64,000 nucleotides of DNA from a virus, in the IMG/VR virus record IMGVR_UViG_3300023274_000002, positions 1 through 64,000 of that record; one strand, given 5' to 3'. Position numbers and translations under genes: made by a program. The notes under the pieces were generated by a model. The model did no database searches. It was given only the letters and a program-made list of their open reading frames with translations, and had not been told where the DNA came from. Shown here piece by piece: positions 39,044-45,407 of this stretch. Positions within the stretch are counted from its first letter, which is position 1, and the number at the start of each line of letters is the position of its first letter.

Positions 39044-39786
39044 TCACCACGCCCACCACCGAGCTGATCGGCTGCCTGTCCGACGTGCTCCCGCAGATCT
39101 CCGACGAGAGGGGCGCCCTGGCCGGCGTCAAGGTCGCCTGGAACGGCGAGTCCCTGCACTTCACCACGTACGACGTCTACTCCGGCGCGACCATCGAGTG
39201 GACCCCCGGCGAGGGCGCCGAGGGCGACATGCAGAACGGCCCCAAGGGCAGTCAGTGGGACGACGACATCGTCTGGGGCGGCGAGGACGATCCGTGGGAG
39301 ACGTGGATTTGGCTGCCGCACGCCAAGGACATCGTCAAGCTGTTCAACCTGCCGGCGAAGCTCTGGCGCTTCCCGGTCACCCTGAAGTGCACGGCGGTCG
39401 GCGACCTGATCGTCGAGCGCGTCGACAGCCCTCGCGGCAACCGCGAGCTTCGCCTTCCCGGCGACCGCGACATGCTCAAGAAGATCCCCGATGTGCGCGC
39501 CGAGGTTGACAAGGTGGTCCGCCTGCTGGCGTCGCATCAGACCGAAGCGAAGTTCAATCACCAGCGCCTCGGCGCGTTCGGCGGGGTTCGTCCGCACGGC
39601 ACGATGGTAATGACGTTCGGGGCCGATGACGTCCCGACCGCCGTGCACATCGGCTCGCGGTTCGCCGGATTCCTCTACCCGGTCGGCGCCAAGAACGTCC
39701 GCCCCTACAGCTTCCTGCGCGACGCCACCGGCTTCCACGCCGGACAGACCTCGAGCGGCAAGACGGAGCCGGACGAGGAGTTCTGA
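39040..39786 (+). CDS. Clamp-fold-like hypothetical protein (second clamp-like protein)
   Basis: 248 residues. The start TELIGCLSDVLPQISDERGA followed by LAGVKVAWNGESLHFTTYDV resembles the first domain of beta clamps, and VHIGSRFAGFLYPVG near the end resembles the clamp C-terminus; the central part is short, about two domains. A real DnaN is encoded at 28335-29465. It could be a divergent clamp or clamp mimic; homology is not certain. Confidence 0.45.
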   Translation: MITTPTTELIGCLSDVLPQISDERGALAGVKVAWNGESLHFTTYDVYSGATIEWTPGEGAEGDMQNGPKGSQWDDDIVWGGEDDPWETWIWLPHAKDIVKLFNLPAKLWRFPVTLKCTAVGDLIVERVDSPRGNRELRLPGDRDMLKKIPDVRAEVDKVVRLLASHQTEAKFNHQRLGAFGGVRPHGTMVMTFGADDVPTAVHIGSRFAGFLYPVGAKNVRPYSFLRDATGFHAGQTSSGKTEPDEEF

Positions 39787-40073
39787 TGGTCGATCAGGCC
39801 CCCGAGTCGACGCGCTTCGCACGCCGACATCTGATCCGTAAGGTCAACGACGAGTTTGCTATGCGCATCGAACGCGCCGAGGTCGCTACGCGTGTGACTG
39901 CGGACCACAGGGCGCACACCGAGGTCAGCCTCAGGCATGCCCCCGTATGGGATTGGGACAAGGAGGCCGTGGCCGCGCTCCGCGAGCTGCCGGGCGCCGA
40001 TCCGGGCGTCCCGATCGGATCGCCGGGACGCACCTACACCGTTTACTGGGACGGCGTCCGAGCGCCCATCTGA
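39786..40073 (+). CDS. Small hypothetical protein
   Basis: 95 residues, ATG 39786 in a TGATG overlap. Basic, Arg/His-rich first half (RFARRHLIRKVNDEFAMRIE), then HAPVWDWDKEAVAALRELPG. An intrinsic terminator follows. Function unknown. Confidence 0.62.
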   Translation: MVDQAPESTRFARRHLIRKVNDEFAMRIERAEVATRVTADHRAHTEVSLRHAPVWDWDKEAVAALRELPGADPGVPIGSPGRTYTVYWDGVRAPI

Positions 40074-40078
40074 CGCAG

Positions 40079-40106
40079 AAGGCCCCGGGCGCTGACCCGG
40101 GGCCTT
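40079..40106 (+). terminator. Intrinsic-type hairpin after gene 39786-40073
   Basis: AAGGCCCCGGG (40079-40089), loop CGCTGA, CCCGGGGCCTT (40096-40106). Perfect 11-base stem followed by CC rather than a T run, so termination may be weak. Confidence 0.6.
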
Positions 40107-40177
40107 CCTACCGAGAGGAGCGGTGACGAGCCGCCCCACCTGGACCTTGCGGTCCGAGAGGAGCCCTGATCATAGCC

Positions 40178-41257
40178 ATGACCACTGACAATCTCCTGGA
40201 CATCGTGCGCACGGCGCCGCCGTGGGCGACCGGCGCAGCCGCGGGACTGGCCCTGCTGGTACTGATCCTGCTGGCCCGGGCGATCCGCAAGCGCGGCAAG
40301 GGCAAGGCCGCGAAGTGGGCCACCGGCGCGGCCACCGTGCTCGGTATGGCGTGGTCTGCGCAGGGCATGTGGGACACCGCGACGCGCCGCTACGGTCAGC
40401 CCGAACAGGTGGCCGTGGTGCTCTTCGTCGTGTTCGAGGCCTTCCTGGCCGGCCGCATGCTGCGCGCCCACCAGTACCGCGCGGACTTCGCCCGCCGCGG
40501 CCGGTTCGTGCAGGCCGTGTGGATCGGTGCCTGCATCATGGCGCTGGTGGTCGCCCTCGGCGAGGGCTGGCAGCAGGCTCCCGGCCGCCTGGCCATCCCG
40601 CTACTGGTGGCCTATGGCTGGTACACCGACCTGACCGCCGACGACGACCCCGGGCTCAAGCCGAAGACCTCGTGGCGACTGACCCCGCGCCGGATCGGCC
40701 TGGCGATCGGCCTGCTTGAGCCTGGCGAGCGTGACGCGCTGACGATCGACCGCGACCGGCTGCGCGCCAGGATGACCAGACTCGCCTTCCGCATCGAGTT
40801 CGGGGCGGACCCGATCAACGACCTGCTGCACCGGGACGTGCGGCTCGCCAAGCTCAAGACGATCGCTGACGATGCCGACCTGGCCGAGGTCCGCGCCCGA
40901 CTGGCCCGGATGCGGACCGCGCTGATCGGGCCGACGCCGGCCGCGACGACCACGCCCGAGGCGAAGCCGAAGGATCCCGCTCGCCCGGGCCGGCCCACCG
41001 ACGACCGCCTACCGCAGGGTGTGCACAAGCGGCTAGGCCGACTGCTGCGCGGCGCGGAGCTGGAGGCGGACGCGGTCGCTGTCATGACGAAGTCGATCGG
41101 ACCGGACCGCCCTCGCGGGTACTCCTGGGTGGAACTGGCAGGCCTCTACGATCCGGCGCTGCGCCAGCGCAAGGCCGAAGAGTTCGTGGCAGCAGGCCGC
41201 AGGCAGGTTCGCTCCGTACAGATCAACGGCGAGCGCCCGAAAATCACCGTCCCGTAG
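40178..41257 (+). CDS. Multipass membrane protein (plasmid-transfer-like, DUF2637-type resemblance)
   Basis: 359 residues, ATG 40178 with GAGAGGAGCCC upstream. Four or five membrane helices in the first 150 residues (AAAGLALLVLILLARAI, VAVVLFVVFEAFLAG, VWIGACIMALVVALG, LAIPLLVAYGWYT), then a charged cytosolic half ending in a helical domain (RGYSWVELAGLYDPALRQRK). Membrane proteins of this layout accompany TraB/FtsK genes on Streptomyces conjugative plasmids, and such a translocase gene lies 4 kb downstream. The family call is a resemblance, not a proof. Confidence 0.5.
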   Translation: MTTDNLLDIVRTAPPWATGAAAGLALLVLILLARAIRKRGKGKAAKWATGAATVLGMAWSAQGMWDTATRRYGQPEQVAVVLFVVFEAFLAGRMLRAHQYRADFARRGRFVQAVWIGACIMALVVALGEGWQQAPGRLAIPLLVAYGWYTDLTADDDPGLKPKTSWRLTPRRIGLAIGLLEPGERDALTIDRDRLRARMTRLAFRIEFGADPINDLLHRDVRLAKLKTIADDADLAEVRARLARMRTALIGPTPAATTTPEAKPKDPARPGRPTDDRLPQGVHKRLGRLLRGAELEADAVAVMTKSIGPDRPRGYSWVELAGLYDPALRQRKAEEFVAAGRRQVRSVQINGERPKITVP

Positions 41258-41280
41258 CCAAACCTTCTCCACTATCCATT

Positions 41281-41342
41281 ACTGTACCCCCAGTAAATCC
41301 TTCCGTCTAGGGGTTGCGGTAGGTGAAAACTGGGGGTACAGT
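41281..41342. promoter_or_regulatory. Paired GGGGGTACAGT promoters, inverted (41281 and 41337)
   Basis: Rightward: TTGCGG (41314-41319), 17 bases, TACAGT (41337-41342) ahead of gene 41370. Leftward copy: ACTGTACCCCCAGT at 41281-41294, the inverted repeat of ACTGGGGGTACAGT (41329-41342), perfect over 14 bases; its -35 (TAGACG at 41304-41309) is weak. The leftward element would be antisense to 40178-41257. Confidence 0.68.
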
Positions 41343-41369
41343 ATGAGTAACGGCAACGAGGGGGACGAG

Positions 41370-41600
41370 ATGAACGCCACTAGCCCGGACGGAACGCAGA
41401 CGGTCACTTACACCGGAAAGCGCGCCGTGCAGTTCGCGACGTGGGCCAAGGATCGCAAGTCGATCGACGGCGGGGCCGGCCCGAAGACCGGATGGATTCA
41501 CCTCGGCTGGACGTCCGCCACCGACCCGATGAAGGCCGTAGCCGCCGGGCGCAGTACGAACAAATACTTCATGACTTACGAGATCACCCCCGCCGAGTAG
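41370..41600 (+). CDS. Cassette gene 1, hypothetical
   Basis: 76 residues. ATG 41370 (GAGGGGGACGAG upstream) is used because the earlier in-frame ATG at 41343 lies only one base after the -10 and cannot be on the transcript. Beta-type TVTYTGKRAVQFATWAKDRK, then TDPMKAVAAGRSTNKYF. Function unknown. It ends in a strong terminator. Confidence 0.65.
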   Translation: MNATSPDGTQTVTYTGKRAVQFATWAKDRKSIDGGAGPKTGWIHLGWTSATDPMKAVAAGRSTNKYFMTYEITPAE

Positions 41601-41606
41601 GCGCCG

Positions 41607-41636
41607 AATCCCCGCCCCTGAAGGGGGGCGGGGATT
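41607..41636 (+). terminator. Intrinsic terminator (cassette 1)
   Basis: AATCCCCGCCCC (41607-41618), short loop, GGGGCGGGGATT (41625-41636), then TTCT. The next promoter's -35 begins 13 bases downstream. Confidence 0.8.
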
Positions 41637-41648
41637 TTCTCGCTCCCC

Positions 41649-41677
41649 TTGCGCGCATGGTGTTCTGGGGGTACAGT
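41649..41677 (+). promoter_or_regulatory. Cassette promoter 2 (leaderless type)
   Basis: TTGCGC (41649-41654), 17 bases ending TGGGGG, TACAGT (41672-41677), then six bases and ATG 41684, placing the start codon at or next to +1. Confidence 0.75.
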
Positions 41678-41683
41678 AAGAGC

Positions 41684-41851
41684 ATGACCTACACGATGAT
41701 CCTCACCGTTGAGAACGCCACCGGCTCCACCGCCTACCCCGCCGTCAAGGGAGTGCCCGCCGAGATGATCGAGATCGAGAAGGCCGAGACGGAGCGGGCA
41801 CTGGTCAAGACCGGCGACATGCGGACATGGAAGGTCATCGCGGACATTTGA
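41684..41851 (+). CDS. Cassette gene 2, probably leaderless, hypothetical
   Basis: 55 residues: MTYTMILTVENATGSTAYPA, then a helix PAEMIEIEKAETERALVKTG. ATG six bases after the -10 implies a leaderless mRNA. A hairpin terminator follows. Function unknown. Confidence 0.65.
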   Translation: MTYTMILTVENATGSTAYPAVKGVPAEMIEIEKAETERALVKTGDMRTWKVIADI

Positions 41852-41867
41852 ATCTCACACCGCCGAG

Positions 41868-41893
41868 CCCCCGCCGACACAGGTCGGCGGGGG
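41868..41893 (+). terminator. Intrinsic terminator (cassette 2)
   Basis: CCCCCGCCGAC (41868-41878), loop ACAG, GTCGGCGGGGG (41883-41893), then TTTGTG. Confidence 0.8.
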
Positions 41894-41917
41894 TTTGTGC
41901 CATCCGGGTCCACGGGA

Positions 41918-41947
41918 TTGCGGCCCACTCCTTAGTGGGGGTACAGT
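41918..41947 (+). promoter_or_regulatory. Cassette promoter 3
   Basis: TTGCGG (41918-41923), 18 bases ending TGGGGG, TACAGT (41942-41947); leader of about 24 bases with GAGAGAGAGCGAGAGG ribosome site before gene 41978. Confidence 0.72.
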
Positions 41948-41977
41948 AATAGCATACCGAGAGAGAGCGAGAGGCCA

Positions 41978-42385
41978 ATGTCCACCGTCCCGAACTGGAT
42001 CCCGCGAGCGTGGGTGCTGCTGCCGTCCAGTAGCCGCCTGCGGCCCGACGAGATCGTCCGCACCCTCTCCTGGCGCGCCACGCACACGCAGGTCGTGGTC
42101 AGGCTGGACAACCCGAAGCAGACCGCGATGCGGTTCTGGCTGGATGGCCTGCGTCCGCTCGGGAATGAGAACCACGGGGCCAAGCTGCTCGACGGCGACG
42201 ACCCGGAGACGCAGGCGATGATCGCCCGCATCCGCGCGGACGAGGCCGTCGCCGACTTCGAGACGGCCCTGAACACCACGCGCATGGATCGCGTGCGTGG
42301 CGACCGCGAGGCTCAGGCTCGCCTGATCGGGCAGGTGCGCGACGCCGCGACCGCCGCTCTCGCCGCGCTGGAGCCGCTGCTATGA
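41978..42385 (+). CDS. Hypothetical protein
   Basis: 135 residues. Beta start (VPNWIPRAWVLLPSSSRL, TQVVVRLDNPKQTAMRFWLD) then a long acidic helix (ARIRADEAVADFETALNTTR, QARLIGQVRDAATAALAALE). Ends ATGA with the GIY-YIG gene. Might act with it. Confidence 0.62.
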   Translation: MSTVPNWIPRAWVLLPSSSRLRPDEIVRTLSWRATHTQVVVRLDNPKQTAMRFWLDGLRPLGNENHGAKLLDGDDPETQAMIARIRADEAVADFETALNTTRMDRVRGDREAQARLIGQVRDAATAALAALEPLL

Positions 42386-43095
42386 GCGACGTCAGTTGGG
42401 GGTCCGACGAGCCGACAGTGCGCATGGAGCCTGTTGACCCCTGGGCGGGAGCGCCTGGCGACCGGTCGGCCGCCCCCGAGCCGCGACGGCGCAGAATGGC
42501 TTTCGGTCGGGTGTACGAGACGATCGAGGCGGGCCAGCGCGACGGCGAGCACCGGTACGTGGGGATGACCGAGAAGACCCTTCACCAACGCGTGCACGGC
42601 CCGAGCGGCCACACCTCGCCGGCCAGCGTCGCCAAGGATCCGTGGAAGGCCGGCATCCTGCCGGGCCGAGCCGGGTACCGGCTGCTCGAAACCGTCTACG
42701 ACACCGGTGACCCCGCCGAGAACGACCGGGCCCTGCGGCGCGCCGAGGCGTTCTGGATCGACCGTCTGCGCCCCTCGCGCAACGACGTCCGCCCGGTCCG
42801 CCCCCCGGTGTCCGCGCGCCCGGTCGCGCCGCCCCCGCGAGCAGCCCGACCGACGGCCCCCTCGCTGACGTACCGCGAGCGCGCGGCCCGGCGTAAGCGC
42901 CGGATGGCCGCCCTGAAGTTCTTCGCCCTGATCGCGGCGATGGCCTTGTCCGTGGCCCTGGCGATCCGCGCCGCCGCGCTGCTCGATCTGCCCTGGACGC
43001 AAGGTCCCGCGATCCTCGCCGCGGCGGCCGGCGCGTACGTGGGCTGGAACGTCTTCTGGTTCCTGCACAAGCACCTGCGGAAGCTGACGCGGTGA
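42382..43095 (+). CDS. GIY-YIG-like nuclease with C-terminal membrane anchor
   Basis: 237 residues, ATG 42382 (ATGA). Residues about 38-135 match the GIY-YIG order: FGRVYETIEAG, HRYVGMTEKTLHQRVHG (YVG, Arg), GYRLLETVYDTGDPAEND, RRAEAFWIDRLRPSRNDV (catalytic Glu, Asn). After a Pro/Arg linker come two membrane helices (FFALIAAMALSVALAI; AILAAAAGAYVGWNVFWFLH). A nuclease held at the membrane is unusual and suggests action on entering or exiting DNA, or a role in exclusion; inference. Confidence 0.7.
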   Translation: MSDVSWGSDEPTVRMEPVDPWAGAPGDRSAAPEPRRRRMAFGRVYETIEAGQRDGEHRYVGMTEKTLHQRVHGPSGHTSPASVAKDPWKAGILPGRAGYRLLETVYDTGDPAENDRALRRAEAFWIDRLRPSRNDVRPVRPPVSARPVAPPPRAARPTAPSLTYRERAARRKRRMAALKFFALIAAMALSVALAIRAAALLDLPWTQGPAILAAAAGAYVGWNVFWFLHKHLRKLTR

Positions 43096-43100
43096 CCCTC

Positions 43101-43130
43101 TTGCGCTCCCTGGCTTAGTGGGGGTACAGT
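43101..43130 (+). promoter_or_regulatory. Cassette promoter 4
   Basis: TTGCGC (43101-43106), 18 bases ending TAGTGGGGG, TACAGT (43125-43130), leading gene 43159; the leader holds a GAGAGAGGCACCGAG ribosome site. Confidence 0.75.
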
Positions 43131-43158
43131 AAGGGCATACCAAGAGAGAGGCACCGAG

Positions 43159-43386
43159 ATGCGGATCCGGATCACGACCACCGACAACGCCTTTGCCGCC
43201 GAGATCGGCTCGGGGCTGGCCGAGGACAAGTCCACCGTGATCACGATCGCCGACGACAAGGTGGAACGCCTGACGTTCGCAGGCCGGGACATGATCCGGT
43301 TCGACATGGCCGCCGTGGCCAGCGGGCGCCTCCCGAAGGACTGGGGCAACCGCTACACGATGTACCCCGCCACCCGGATCTCCTGA
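43159..43386 (+). CDS. Cassette gene 4, hypothetical
   Basis: 75 residues, beta-rich: MRIRITTTDNAFAAEIGSGL, STVITIADDKVERLTFAGRD, ending GNRYTMYPATRIS. No terminator hairpin is obvious before the next promoter. Function unknown. Confidence 0.65.
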   Translation: MRIRITTTDNAFAAEIGSGLAEDKSTVITIADDKVERLTFAGRDMIRFDMAAVASGRLPKDWGNRYTMYPATRIS

Positions 43387-43418
43387 GCCAGAGATCGAGA
43401 GATTTTCGGCATCCCCTC

Positions 43419-43447
43419 TTGCGGTCCGAATGAAGTGGGGGTACAGT
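43419..43447 (+). promoter_or_regulatory. Cassette promoter 5
   Basis: TTGCGG (43419-43424), 17 bases ending AGTGGGGG, TACAGT (43442-43447), ahead of the four- to five-gene unit 43477-44544. Confidence 0.75.
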
Positions 43448-43476
43448 AAGAGCATACCGAGAGAGCGGAGAGCACG

Positions 43477-43671
43477 ATGAACCGGAAGATGAAGGCCCTG
43501 CGGAACCGACGGACCATTCTTCAGGCCCTGCGCATGGATGCCCGCTTCACGCTGCCCTCCGGTGCGATCACGCAGGCCGAGCTGGACGCCCGGATCGTCT
43601 CGGCTGAGACCCTGTTCGCCGACCGCGGGTGCCCGATGACCGCCGCCGACCGTGCCTTTATCGGTCACTGA
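43477..43671 (+). CDS. Small hypothetical protein
   Basis: 64 residues, ATG 43477. Basic start (NRKMKALRNRRTILQALRMD) and ITQAELDARIVSAETLFADR. No family recognised; GAGAGCGGAGAGCACG upstream. Confidence 0.62.
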   Translation: MNRKMKALRNRRTILQALRMDARFTLPSGAITQAELDARIVSAETLFADRGCPMTAADRAFIGH

Positions 43672-43685
43672 GAAAGGGGAACGGG

Positions 43686-43982
43686 ATGTACACCTCGGGG
43701 CGCACCGTCAAGGGCAACGCCAAGCCGACAACGGTTGCCAGGGCGACCACCGACGCGCGGCGACTGATCGGCAAGCACCTGCCGACGACTGAGGGGGTCA
43801 CGGTGAAGACCACGCTGACCGCCGACCCCGTCACGCTGGCGCCGCAGTTGCGAACCGTCATCACCTGGCCCGGTTCCATCACTCCCGCGCACGTCCAGTT
43901 GGGAATGGCGATCACCCTGCTGCCCGGGTACCTCTCCGCGATCAACGACGACTGTTCGATCACCTACCTGCGCTCCGCCTGA
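43686..43982 (+). CDS. Hypothetical protein
   Basis: 98 residues, ATG 43686 with AAGGGGAACGGG. Thr-rich beta layout (VTVKTTLTADPVTLAPQLRT) then QLGMAITLLPGYLSAINDD. Function unknown. Confidence 0.63.
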   Translation: MYTSGRTVKGNAKPTTVARATTDARRLIGKHLPTTEGVTVKTTLTADPVTLAPQLRTVITWPGSITPAHVQLGMAITLLPGYLSAINDDCSITYLRSA

Positions 43983-43997
43983 CCGAGAGGAACTCCC

Positions 43998-44189
43998 ATG
44001 GCCAAGCTCATCACCGACCACGACATGCGTGACCAGGTCCACGAAACGCTCGGCGACGAGGATGCCTACTTCGACATCACCGCGATCGTGTCCGAGATCC
44101 AAAGCATCTACGGCACTGTCGCCATCGACACGATCTCCGGCGAGGAGTTCTGGGAGATCGTCAACCGCCACTACATTGACGCCTACTGA
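43998..44189 (+). CDS. Small acidic hypothetical protein
   Basis: 63 residues, ATG 43998 with GAGAGGAACTCCC. Acidic: KLITDHDMRDQVHETLGDED, AIVSEIQSIYGTVAIDTISG, EEFWEIVNRHYIDAY. A DNA-mimic-like acidic composition, but no motif. Confidence 0.62.
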   Translation: MAKLITDHDMRDQVHETLGDEDAYFDITAIVSEIQSIYGTVAIDTISGEEFWEIVNRHYIDAY

Positions 44190-44209
44190 CCGAGAGAGAG
44201 ACGACGATC

Positions 44210-44365
44210 ATGGCCACGAAGACCAGCCCCCGCCGTTCCGCCCGCCGCGCCGCCCGCATGCTGGAGCGCGCCGAACTGACCGGGTACGCCACGTTCGGCG
44301 CGCCCGACCGGGCCGGCAAGTACGCGACGTTCGGCCTTCCGTACACCGCCCGGGCCACGCGCTGA
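44210..44365 (+). CDS. Microprotein with internal YATFG repeat
   Basis: 51 residues: Arg/Ala-rich N-terminus (TKTSPRRSARRAARMLERAE) then GYATFGAPDRAGKYATFGLP, a near-duplicate YATFG block. Stop overlaps the next start as TGATG. Function unknown. Confidence 0.6.
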   Translation: MATKTSPRRSARRAARMLERAELTGYATFGAPDRAGKYATFGLPYTARATR

Positions 44366-44544
44366 TGGCAGGTCAGGGAGTGTGCGCCGCCAAGCTCGGT
44401 AAGCCGTACCAGATGCGCGAGTGCGGCAAGCCGGCCATCTACCTGACCGCCGAGGATCTGAGCGGCGTCAAGTACTCCGGGTGGTTTCACGTCGATCCCG
44501 AGGACGATCGCGATCACTGGCCCGTCCCGAAGCACGAACTCTGA
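44365..44544 (+). CDS. Small hypothetical protein
   Basis: 59 residues, ATG 44365 (TGATG): AGQGVCAAKLGKPYQMRECG, KPAIYLTAEDLSGVKYSG, WFHVDPEDDRDHWPVP. Single Cys pair; unknown. Confidence 0.62.
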   Translation: MAGQGVCAAKLGKPYQMRECGKPAIYLTAEDLSGVKYSGWFHVDPEDDRDHWPVPKHEL

Positions 44545-44554
44545 AGCGCCACCC

Positions 44555-44579
44555 GCCCCCGGTCACCGCGACCGGGGGC
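44555..44579 (+). terminator. Intrinsic terminator abutting cassette promoter 6
   Basis: GCCCCCGGTC (44555-44564), loop, GACCGGGGGC (44570-44579), then CTTCTCT; the -35 TTGCGG of the next promoter starts seven bases later. Confidence 0.82.
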
Positions 44580-44585
44580 CTTCTC

Positions 44586-44614
44586 TTGCGGTTGGGGGGT
44601 AGTGGGGGTACAGT
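44586..44614 (+). promoter_or_regulatory. Cassette promoter 6 (leaderless type)
   Basis: TTGCGG (44586-44591), 17 bases ending TAGTGGGGG, TACAGT (44609-44614), six bases then ATG 44621. Confidence 0.78.
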
Positions 44615-44620
44615 AGGAGC

Positions 44621-44785
44621 ATGACCGAAACGATGCAGCGAATGGCCCTTCCGAGCGTCAAGAACGTGACCGGACTTCCCGTCGCGCACTGGGTAGACAG
44701 GATGATCCTGATGCGCGCGGTCCGTCGGCGCATGACCAGCATCGAGTACATCGCCTACTGCAAGAGCGCCACGTCCATCCGGTAA
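44621..44785 (+). CDS. Leaderless microprotein
   Basis: 54 residues, Met-rich: TETMQRMALPSVKNVTGLPV, then HWVDRMILMRAVRRRMTSIE. The only gene in its cassette, between a leaderless promoter and a perfect terminator, which strongly supports expression. Unknown function; too short for standard callers. Confidence 0.7.
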   Translation: MTETMQRMALPSVKNVTGLPVAHWVDRMILMRAVRRRMTSIEYIAYCKSATSIR

Positions 44786-44797
44786 GCCAGCGCCACC

Positions 44798-44824
44798 AGC
44801 CCCCGGCCCACGCGGCCGGGGGCT
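44798..44824 (+). terminator. Intrinsic terminator (cassette 6)
   Basis: AGCCCCCGGCC (44798-44808), loop CACGC, GGCCGGGGGCT (44814-44824), then TTCTCT, running into the next -35. Confidence 0.85.
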
Positions 44825-44829
44825 TTCTC

Positions 44830-44858
44830 TTGCGTCCTGTGGGTAGTGGGGGTACAGT
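44830..44858 (+). promoter_or_regulatory. Cassette promoter 7
   Basis: TTGCGT (44830-44835), 17 bases ending TAGTGGGGG, TACAGT (44853-44858); leader of about 25 bases before ATG 44888. Confidence 0.78.
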
Positions 44859-44887
44859 AGAGATACGCCGAGCGAGGGAGACGGAAC

Positions 44888-45055
44888 ATGAAGCACTTCG
44901 ATCACGAGCACAGCAACGCGTTCGATCTGCTGACCTGCACCGCCGTTGACGGCCTCGTGGTGCGCGTGGCGCCGACCGAGCGCCCGCATCGTCCGATCGT
45001 CGACCGTCCCGCCGTTCCGGGCGCCGCCTCCCGTCACCGGAGCCGCCGTCGCTGA
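44888..45055 (+). CDS. Cassette gene 7, microprotein
   Basis: 55 residues, ATG 44888 with GAGGGAGACGGAAC. His/Asp-rich start KHFDHEHSNAFDLLTC, then a basic tail SRHRSRRR. Possibly nucleic-acid or metal-binding; unknown. A perfect-palindrome terminator follows. Confidence 0.68.
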   Translation: MKHFDHEHSNAFDLLTCTAVDGLVVRVAPTERPHRPIVDRPAVPGAASRHRSRRR

Positions 45056-45068
45056 TTCCGATTCCCGC

Positions 45069-45094
45069 AACCCCCACCCGATCGGGTGGGGGTT
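45069..45094 (+). terminator. Intrinsic terminator (perfect palindrome)
   Basis: AACCCCCACCCGA immediately followed by its complement TCGGGTGGGGGTT, then TTCG (TTTT overall). Closes the cassette region. Confidence 0.85.
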
Positions 45095-45125
45095 TTCGTG
45101 CGCCTAGATCGGACATGGTTGGCAC

Positions 45126-45154
45126 GTGACGCATGCGATGCGTCGTGCGATAAT
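45126..45154 (+). promoter_or_regulatory. Promoter of a different class for the TraB-like operon, with palindrome operator
   Basis: GTGACG (45126-45131), 17 bases, extended TGC-GATAAT (45149-45154). The spacer region holds the palindrome GACGCAT-GCG-ATGCGTC (45128-45144), and two ATCTAGG copies follow. It lacks the GGGGGTACAGT core, so this operon may be controlled separately. Confidence 0.5.
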
Positions 45155-45185
45155 CTAGGTCATCTAGGGAATGGAGGTTGAACCG

Positions 45186-45407
45186 ATGGATGACGGCGAG
45201 AGTGTGGGCGGTGACCACCTGATGACCACGGCCGAGGTGGCTCGGAGGTTCCGAGTGGACCCGACCACGGTGAACCGGTGGGCCAAGGCCGGCCGGCTCG
45301 CCGGCATCCAGGTCTTCCCCGGCGCGCACCGGCGCTTCCGGGAATCCGAGATCCGTGCACTCCTGGAGGGGGGCGACGATGGCAACGACGACCAGGGTTC
45401 GCGGTAG
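45186..45407 (+). CDS. MerR/BldC-like HTH regulator
   Basis: 73 residues, ATG 45186 (GGAGG eight bases upstream; ATG 45171 is an alternative). LMTTAEVARRFRVDPTTVNR, WAKAGRLAGIQVFPGAHRRF, RESEIRALLEG is a complete winged helix of the BldC/excisionase type. Directly upstream of, and overlapping, the TraB-like gene; the palindrome at 45128-45144 is a candidate operator. Could regulate the transfer-like operon. Confidence 0.78.
   Translation: MDDGESVGGDHLMTTAEVARRFRVDPTTVNRWAKAGRLAGIQVFPGAHRRFRESEIRALLEGGDDGNDDQGSR

Noticed and set aside
40123-40191. A 22-codon ORF (GTG 40123) before gene 40178
   Set aside because: Ribosome site too close to the GTG, the ORF overlaps the next gene, and its sequence looks like a frame of the promoter region; could at most be a leader.
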